From NCBI RefSeq assembly GCF_033958435.1, contig NC_134142.1, positions 102,553,501-102,617,500 of the forward strand: DNA of 64,000 bases. The letters run 5' to 3'. This document shows positions 57,383 through 64,000 of this stretch, in pieces; within the stretch, counting starts at the first letter, position 1; each line of letters opens with the position of its first letter. The notes under the pieces were generated by a model, which did not search any database, was not told where the DNA came from, and was given only the letters and a program-made list of their open reading frames with translations. The stretch is from Carettochelys insculpta (lineage: Eukaryota > Chordata > Testudines > Carettochelyidae). Position numbers and translations under genes: made by a program.

Positions 57383-58104
57383 AGTATTCCTGCTTCCCCT
57401 TGTGTTTGCCTCAGCTCAAGTTACAGCTGCTCCAGCTAGTCATCAGGGAGCAAAGTCAGAAATGGAGTGGGCAGGAGTGGAGCCATGCTAGGAGATAGTA
57501 GGATGGTGCCCTCTTCCCTTTTGGTTTAGGGAAATAAGTTCTGTGGGGGCAGGTTCAGGCTGGGAGCTCAGCACCTCCAGCCGGCAGCATGTTTGCAGCC
57601 ATCCAGCCCAGGCATTGCTGCTCATTGGCAAGGTAAGCACTCTCCTCGTGGGGCAGGTTCAGGCTGGGAGCTAAGACCATGTAGGAAGAGTGCTTACAGC
57701 CCAGCTGTGAATGGAGCCATTTGGCCTAGGGTTGGGAAGAAGCAGCTCCCAGGGCCTGATTGCTGAACTCATCACTTTCAGGGTTTTGGACACTGTGCTC
57801 AAATTAATTAATACTGAGATTTTCCCAAGCTATGGACTCAGAGGATCAGGAAGGAAGAAAATAAGTGTTCAGCTTGGATAGCAAAAGGGTGCTCACATTC
57901 CCCACAAGCTATTGGATTCTCTTCCACCTTGTTCCCCAGGTCTGTGATGATCTAAGGCTCAGGGTCTGCCCACCACTGATGGGCTTTCAGCTTCCCTTCA
58001 TGTCCTGGGCTGTAGGTCCCAGCAACTAGAATGCTTGAAGAGCAGAACTGCCATAGTCTGCTAGTGGGGATCAACCAGATAAATGTTGGTCCATTCTCCC
58101 AATA
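57383..58104. other. Non-coding DNA with a short internal duplication
   Basis: GGGGCAGGTTCAGGCTGGGA occurs twice, near 57546 and 57651. Otherwise nothing is recognised. Confidence 0.5.
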
Positions 58105-58215
58105 TCTCTGTGAGACAGGAGTTATTATTAAGCCTATTTCACAGACGGAGAAACTAAGGCTGAGAAAGAGCCAGGCCTCACAAGCATTGCAAACCTGTGT
58201 CTGAAAAACAGGACT
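58105..58215 (-). mobile_element. MIR-like SINE fragment
   Basis: The plus strand reads GCCTATTTCACAGACGGAGA then AACTAAGGCTGAGAAAGAGC, the reverse of the MIR core. Limits approximate. Confidence 0.65.
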
Positions 58216-58462
58216 CAGCTAACCCTGTTTTGCTGCCAGTGCGCTTTGAAAGCCACTCTCAATCTTGGTGTGCCATTTATGGACTTCTGCCTAAGGTGAA
58301 CCAACGAAATGCTGGAAAAAGAATTCATCTCCAGATGCCTCAGCTTCTGCTCTAAGCACTAGGCAGAAGGCATGACATTTCATACTGGGGCCACAGTGCA
58401 ATCAGACTCCCTTCTGGCCGCCTGTGCTGGCTCCCCTCCTCCCCCCACCATCATTGCCAATA

Positions 58463-58586
58463 GAGCATGGTGCATAACTTACGGGAGACCAATGCTCACT
58501 TCCAGGGCACTGGACAAGCTGTGGGAGGGCCCTGCTACTTGAAGGGACAAAAAGTGGGGCCTGACATAAAAAGTTTGCTGACCCAT
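58463..58586. mobile_element. Short hAT-like element, relative of 3038-3728
   Basis: Left AGCATGGTGCATAACTTACG and, from the right, AGCATGGGTCAGCAAACTTT. The right-hand GTGGGGCCTGACATAAAAAG parallels GTGAGGCCCAACATAAAACG near the end of the 3038-3728 element. No target duplication found. Confidence 0.45.
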
Positions 58587-58816
58587 GCTGTAGTGCATGC
58601 TTCTAAATTGACCCCCTTTGGATCGCCAGTTAATATCTGGTATGCATTGCCACTAGATAGGACTGATCTTGGAGCTTATTAGAACTCAGAAAACAGTTAA
58701 ATATTTACATGGATCACATTACAAATTATTGTCTGTGTGTCATTCTTAAAATAGGGGTAACAAAAAGTATGGTTTGACATTATTTATTTAAGACTGTCTC
58801 ATATCCCCCCCCAGTA

Positions 58817-59280
58817 TAAAAGGGATGGGGATGTGCTAGAGTAGGTTCAGCGAAGGGCAACAAAAGTGATTAAGGGACTGGAGCACATGACCTATGAGGA
58901 GAGGCTGAGGGTTTTGGGGTTGTTTAGTTTACAGAAGAGAAGACTAAGGGGTTATTTAATAGCAGCCTTCAACTTCTTGAAGGGGAGCTCTGTTCTCTGT
59001 TCTCAGTGGTGTCAGATGGCAGAACAAGGAGTAATGGTCTGAAGCTAAAGAGGGAGCGGTGTAGGTTGGATATTAGGAAAAACTACTTCACCAGGAGGGT
59101 GGTGAAGCACTGGAATGCGTTACCTAGAGAGGTGGTGGATTCTCCATCCCTAGAGGTTTTTAAATTCTAGCTTGACAGGGTCCTGGCTGGGATGACTTAA
59201 GTTGGGGTTGATCCTGCTTGAAGCAGGGGGCTGGACTAGATGACCTCCTGAGGTGCCTTCCAGCTCTATGATTCTATGAC
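58817..59280 (+). mobile_element. CR1 LINE 3' end
   Basis: Plus-strand CR1 of the same type as 12021-16290: C-terminal reverse-transcriptase sequence (TATGAGGAGAGGCTGAGGGT, GTGGTGAAGCACTGGAATGC) and the 3' UTR ending ATGATTCTATGAC. Frame breaks are present; it is a dead 5'-truncated copy. Confidence 0.92.
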
Positions 59281-59390
59281 TCACGTGCATTGCGGCTCTT
59301 GAAGTATTGATTTAGTAACCAAATCTCACTATTTTGGTTGCAAGAATGTATTATCTTGTGTTCCAAGTATGAAGTGTGGTTTGCATCTCA

Positions 59391-59480
59391 AACCTTCAGG
59401 AAAGTGAGGGTCTGATTCTCACTTATACTAAAACCCCCTTTAGAATGTTCTCGTGGAGCAAGAGGTCTTAAAGTGAATTA
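59391..59480 (+). repeat. ~90-bp dispersed repeat, first copy
   Basis: Shares AAACCTTCAGGAAAGT, GATTCTC and CAAGAGG-CTTAAAGTGA-TTA with 60019-60110, about 630 bp away, in the same orientation. Confidence 0.7.
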
Positions 59481-59682
59481 GAGTATGATAGGACCTGATC
59501 GCAGCTGGGACATTTGAGAGCATCCATAGTACAGAGATATTTCCTCCTAATCACAATGTTTCTGATTTTCCCAATGTTGTTTGTGCTCTCTCCTAGAGAA
59601 AGGGTAATAAAAAATACATTGTCATCATTGCAGTTGTTCCTGTCATGACAAGAAGCCATGGACTGAAATGGCTGCAGGGCGG

Positions 59683-59862
59683 GTTATTAGGAAAAACTTC
59701 CTGTGAGGGTGGTTAAGCACTAGAATAAATGGCCTAGGAACTTGTGGCATCTCCATCATTGAAGGTATGATCTGCCTGGTGCTTCATTCTGCCACAAGTG
59801 CAGGGGACTGGACTTGATGATATCTTGAGGTCCTTTTCAGTTCTACTATTCTATAACTCTAT
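59683..59862 (+). mobile_element. CR1-like 3' end, older
   Basis: GGTTATTAGGAAAAACTTCC, then GGTTAAGCACTAGAATAAAT, then GGGGACTGGACTTGATGATA and a TTCTATAAC end: a diverged CR1 3' end on the plus strand. Confidence 0.8.
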
Positions 59863-60018
59863 GTCACAACAGTCAACACTACCCGCTAGAGAAGATCATT
59901 AAAAGATTCATAGAAGAGGTGTGGGGAGAGGTGGGAGGGGGGTGTTAACACTGTCTTCCAGAACTACTGTATTCTTCACTAAAACTATGATTATAAAGCT
60001 TAGAGGTGCCTTACTCCT

Positions 60019-60110
60019 CAAACCTTCAGGAAAGTCAGGATTTGATTCTCCTTTATATTGAAACTTCCTTTGGGATATTCTCCTAACTCAAGAGGCCTTA
60101 AAGTGAGTTA
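60019..60110 (+). repeat. ~90-bp dispersed repeat, second copy
   Basis: Partner of 59391-59480. It may be a local duplication or two copies of an unrecognised old repeat. Confidence 0.7.
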
Positions 60111-60668
60111 AATGTAATTTATGTCCATGCTTCACAGCATAAAGGGGCCTTAGTATAAAACAGAATCAGGCCCTAAGAGATTGGCTACTGGAGTTGGGTG
60201 AACAGATGAATGAAGAATTAATTTAAAGAATTCTACTTTTTATTCTGTTCTCTGGTTTTTCCCAAGCATATTGTGGTTTTCTTGAATTCCTTTTTTTCAA
60301 AATTAACAGCAAATCATTTTTTATAAATAATTTTTGGCCAGGAGATTATTTGTGAATTGTTCATTATGAATATAGACAAATCCCAATTATGCCAATGTCT
60401 AGTGGATTATCCATAGCAATCACATAATCAGAGTTTCAGCAATGCAAAATTCCTTAGGGTTAGGGGTAATTTTAGAATCAGAAGCCATAGCTATATTTTG
60501 TATAACAATAGTTCTGCTATACAGGGTTTTAGCTGTATAGGATATTCAAATTTTGATCTTTGTTCATTAGCCTGGACAAATGTGTATACAGTATATTGTT
60601 GAACAAATAATAAATAAAAGGTCCCTACTGAGATCGGGAAGCCATTGTGCTAAACACTGTATATACAA

Positions 60669-60888
60669 AACAAAGCAAGCAGTCCTGTAGCACCTTAAAG
60701 ACTAACAATATTATTTATTAGGTGGTGAGCTTTTGTGGGACAGACCCACTTCCAATCTGGAGAGGTGGGTCTGTTCCACTAAAGCTCTTCACCTAATAAA
60801 TAATATAGTTAGTCTTTAAGGTACTACAGGACTGCTTGCTTTGTTTTGTGAAGATACAGACTAACATGGCTACCTCTCTGAGACTATT
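60669..60888 (+). mobile_element. SINE-like retroposon, copy C, nearly perfect fold-back
   Basis: A perfect 14-bp direct repeat, CACTGTATATACAA, flanks it at 60655-60668 and 60889-60902. Most of the element is one hairpin: arms of about 86 bp (60667-60753 and 60762-60847) with a loop of about 8 bp. The 3' end is AGACTAACATGGCTACCTCT. Same family as 995-1147 and 3952-4078. No poly(A) tail. Confidence 0.88.
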
Positions 60889-60954
60889 CACTGTATATAC
60901 AATTAATGAGAGAGTCCATATTTGTATGAGTTCACTGTCTAAAAAGGCAAGATG

Positions 60955-61060
60955 ATAAAGGGTCGGAAGGGAAACAGACAAGACACTTGCCCAATGTCAC
61001 AGGAATAACCAGGGGTCCTGTGACCTATGTGCTCGACTTTGTTGTCTCTACTATTCTGTA
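60955..61060 (-). mobile_element. Possible MIR-like fragment
   Basis: The plus strand has GACACTTGCCCAATGTCACA followed by GGGTCCTGTGACCTATGTGC, like the reverse of the MIR core and upstream part. Weak. Confidence 0.4.
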
Positions 61061-62483
61061 ATCAGATGAGTGTAATTCTCAGAGTGGCATTGCTGTGCTG
61101 AATATTCACATTTACAAAATCAAAATCTGATTTCTGAAGTCTCCAAAATTTGCTAGTGGGCCCAGTTGCAAGTCCATTGAAGTCATAGGATCAAGTCCAC
61201 AAATAAACCCATTCCCCAGGGGATTTGAGGAAGGGAAATACAAAAGGGTTGGGAACACAATCAAAATGATTGTTAAAACTTCAACTGAATTGTCTCAGAC
61301 CCTCTGATACTCCATTGCCCTGCACTTTCTTTTGTCATTTGCATCCTTGCAAAAGGGTGCAAAATGCTACTTAATAGGATGAGTAGCATTTTGTGATCAT
61401 TTTATTCAGATGTAAATGATGACACTAGTTGCAAGGCAATGCAGAATAAGGACTAGAATTTTCTTCCCAACCCTACTGTTACCTGTTGAGGCTGGAATTT
61501 CTCACTCAGGTCTGCACCATGCTGAGCACATTAGCCCCTAACCAAGCAAAGCCCTGAAGTACATGCTTAATAGAAAACATTCTGTGCTTGATCCTACAGC
61601 AAGGGGAGTTTTTCCTTTGACTACAATGGGAACAAGTGTGGGACTTTTTGAGTCAATAGGGCTACCTGTGCTTCAAATAAGGCTTTGCTGGATCAGGGCC
61701 AGAGTGCTCAGCCCTTGCGGAGTCCATTTCTGACTTTGCCAGTGTGGCTCTGTTGATACCTGTAAGCAAACAATAAGTGCAGTTGAAAGTCTAGCTGTGT
61801 GCTCTAAATATATTTTAAGTTTCTCTAACATAACCAAGAGGCTGATAATCTCTTCTTTCCACTCATTTACATATGGGGGGACTGTAGTTTTAATGAAGTA
61901 GAATATTTCAAATACTAATGGATCTTAAATTGCTTATTCTTACCAAGAGGTGCTCCAGATAGCACATTTGCCTCAAGTGATATAAAGTGATGAGCTAATT
62001 CATACACTTGTGTCAATTGCTTGAAGATGAGAATTATCTGCAATGACATTACTTAGATGCCTTTTTGCTCTACCTCTGTACCAGGAAGTGCAGAGTAGGA
62101 ACGCCTGGAATCTCTCCAGCGTATATGGGAGAGGCCTGTAGAGGTGCTCCAAATTCCACAGGCATGGCAGCCTCCAGTTAGTGAGATCTTTCTCTTCACA
62201 GCCTTCCGCAGTTCCCTCTGATGGTCCTTAAGGAACTCGGGATTTCAACATATGTACCCAATTTCCCACAAGATCACCAACTACAGTGATTAATAATTGG
62301 TAGAGTCTGTCTTAAGGATATCAGGTTAAAAAGAGCACTAAAATCACTCACCACAACCTGCGCCAAAGTGGGGATCAGATGGACATTTTTTTCCTTGTTT
62401 TGGTGAATAATTCCTCGTCCTAGCTGTCTGGCCTCCAGAAGAAGCCATTGAAGGGGCAGAAATATTAGGGGACATATTTGTAT
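61061..62483. other. Unique DNA with an old palindromic repeat trace
   Basis: Around 61545-61702 the pair AGCAAAGCCCTGAAGTAC and AAGGCTTTGCTGGATCAGGG form the ends of an imperfect palindrome of a kind widespread in reptile genomes. Otherwise nothing is recognised. Confidence 0.45.
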
Positions 62484-63475
62484 CACAAGAACATAAGAAT
62501 AGCCATACTTGGTCAGCCTAAAGGTCTATCTAGCCCAGCATCTTCTCTTCTAACAGCAGCTAGTGCCAGATTTCCCCAGAGGGAATGGACACAATAGGTA
62601 ATAATCAAAGATCCAGTCCCTATTACTCAGTCTCAGCTTCCGGCAAACAGGGGCTAGGGACACCATACCTGCCTGTCCTGGGTAATAGCCATTGATGGGC
62701 CTACCATCCATGAATTTTTCTAGTTCTTCATCAAATCCTGTTATAGTCCTGGCCATCACAACAGCCTCTGGCAGAGTTCCACAGGTTGACTGTGTGTTGT
62801 ATGAAAAAATACCTTCTTTTGTTTGTTTTAAACCTGCTGCCTATTAATTTAATTTGGTGACCCTTACTTCTTGCGTTCTGAGAAGAAGTATCATTTCCTT
62901 ATCTACTTTCTATACACCAGTCATGATTTTTAGACTCCAGTCATATCCCTCCTTTGTTGTCTCTTTTCCAAGCTGAAAAGATCCAGTTTTATTAATCTTT
63001 CCTATCATGAAAACTGTTCCATGTTCCTAATCCTTTTCTGAATCTTTTCCAATTCCAATATATCTTTTTTGAGATGGGGGTGACTATATCTATACTCAGC
63101 ATTCATGTGGGCATACTATGGATTTGTATAGCAGCAATATATTTTCCATCTTATTATCCGTACTCTTAATGATTTCCAACATTCTGTTTGCTTCTTTGAC
63201 TGCTACTGCACATTGCGTGGATATTTTCAGAGAACTAGCCACAATGACTGCAGGATGTCTCCCTTGAGGGTTAACAGTTAATTTAGATCCCACCATATTA
63301 CATGTATAGCTGAAAATAGTATTTTCAAATGTGAATTAGTTCACATTTATCAACATTAAATTTCATCTGCCATGTTGTTGCCCAGTCGCCTAGTTTTGAG
63401 AGGTCCTTTCACAGCTCTTTGCAGTCTGCCTGGGACTTAACTATCTTGAGTAGTTTTGTGTCCTTCAGCTATCTG
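62484..63475 (-). mobile_element. CR1 LINE 3' portion (second CR1 type), ~1 kb
   Basis: Reverse copy of the same CR1 type as 34185-34800 but longer. Plus-strand landmarks: GAACATAAGAATAGCC, CTAGCCCAGCATC, AGCCATTGATGGGCC, CAGGTTGACTGTGTG, TTTTGAGATGGGGGTGAC, CATTTATCAACATTAAATTT. The minus-strand piece at 63296-63096 still reads as reverse-transcriptase C-terminal sequence (KKANRILG-like KEANRMLE). Broken by stops. Confidence 0.9.
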
Positions 63476-64000
63476 TCTCTGCTATGAGGATCAATGCCTA
63501 CAAAATAAGGGTGATACCATAGTAAAGATGTAGGTATAAAGCAGAGCTGCATGAAGGAGAGCAAGGAGATGTCAGCCATAGTAATATACACAATATGATT
63601 GGTTTCCTTCTGAGTCTGGAATGTAGAAGGCATAGCAGCAGAAACATCCCTGCCAAAATGTGTGGGCATGCAGTTTATGCAATGGATTCCTACCTACATA
63701 CTGCACATGGGAATTTTCTGCCATATTAGCTTAGTTAAAATCCCAGGATAGAAAATAATAAGGGGCTAGAGTTGGATTTTTCTTTCCATTGTGGCTGTTC
63801 AGCTGAAAGTTTTCTTTTCCATCAGAATAACAGAGTAAAGATGAGAAATAACTGCTGGTGTCTCAAATGCTGGTACCAAAGTTTATTTTTCCTAAGCAGT
63901 CTGAGTCTGTACAGTCTTGTCAGACAATGTCAAGAGAGGTGAGAAAAAGATAAAAACCACTGAATTGACTGGTGCTGGAAAATAAATGCACATGACAGCG
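63476..64000. other. Non-coding DNA, nothing recognised
   Basis: No exon or repeat recognised up to the window end. Confidence 0.5.

Overview
This window looks like nuclear DNA of a reptile, most likely a turtle. The evidence is the repeat content: one near-complete CR1 LINE plus fragments of at least two CR1 types, a tRNA-derived SINE with a CR1-like tail of the kind known from turtles, MIR-like SINEs, hAT-type and Tigger-type DNA transposons, and many short interspersed elements I recognise as typical of turtles. A crocodilian is the main alternative. No intact host gene, rRNA, tRNA gene or CRISPR array is visible. The window reads as intergenic or intronic DNA.

Layout. 1-9.9 kb: unique DNA with a nested hAT/SINE insertion (894-1587), a tRNA-SINE (2460-2645), a hAT-like element carrying a broken exon 1 of a GID4-like gene (3038-3728), and the first two copies of a ~0.7-kb terminal-inverted-repeat (TIR) element (4306-4931, 6871-7579). 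9.9-16.3 kb: CR1 territory, with a CR1 3' end split by a hAT insertion that has an 8-bp target duplication, an older CR1 fragment, and a ~4.3-kb CR1 on the minus strand with 5' UTR, ORF1 (zinc finger and esterase), and ORF2 (endonuclease and reverse transcriptase), all broken by frameshifts. 16-36 kb: mostly unique AT-rich DNA with scattered short TIR elements, an L2-like LINE relic, a CR1 3' end and two GC-rich minisatellites (46-bp and ~70-bp units). 37-40.6 kb: a 2.1-kb hAT element, a MIR and an RTE-like reverse-transcriptase relic. 41-44 kb: AT-rich unique DNA. 44-64 kb: three more copies of the ~0.7-kb TIR element, two Tigger-like elements, MIR and CR1 fragments, and a palindromic retroposon.

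The most interesting signals are: (i) the GID4-like exon 1 relic, with an in-frame stop and altered splice donor, lying between hAT-like ends; (ii) a group of about ten TIR elements sharing GTCTACA-type ends, whose flanking 5-mers all fit pyrimidine-NNN-purine and are often duplicated, a 5-bp target duplication that differs from the usual hAT, Tc1 and Harbinger lengths; (iii) the five long members all keep the same 105-codon frame and an overlapping second frame; (iv) a poly(A)-less SINE-like family in which all three copies here have perfect target duplications of 10, 12 and 14 bp and an inverted left segment.

All identifications are by eye. No database search was possible.
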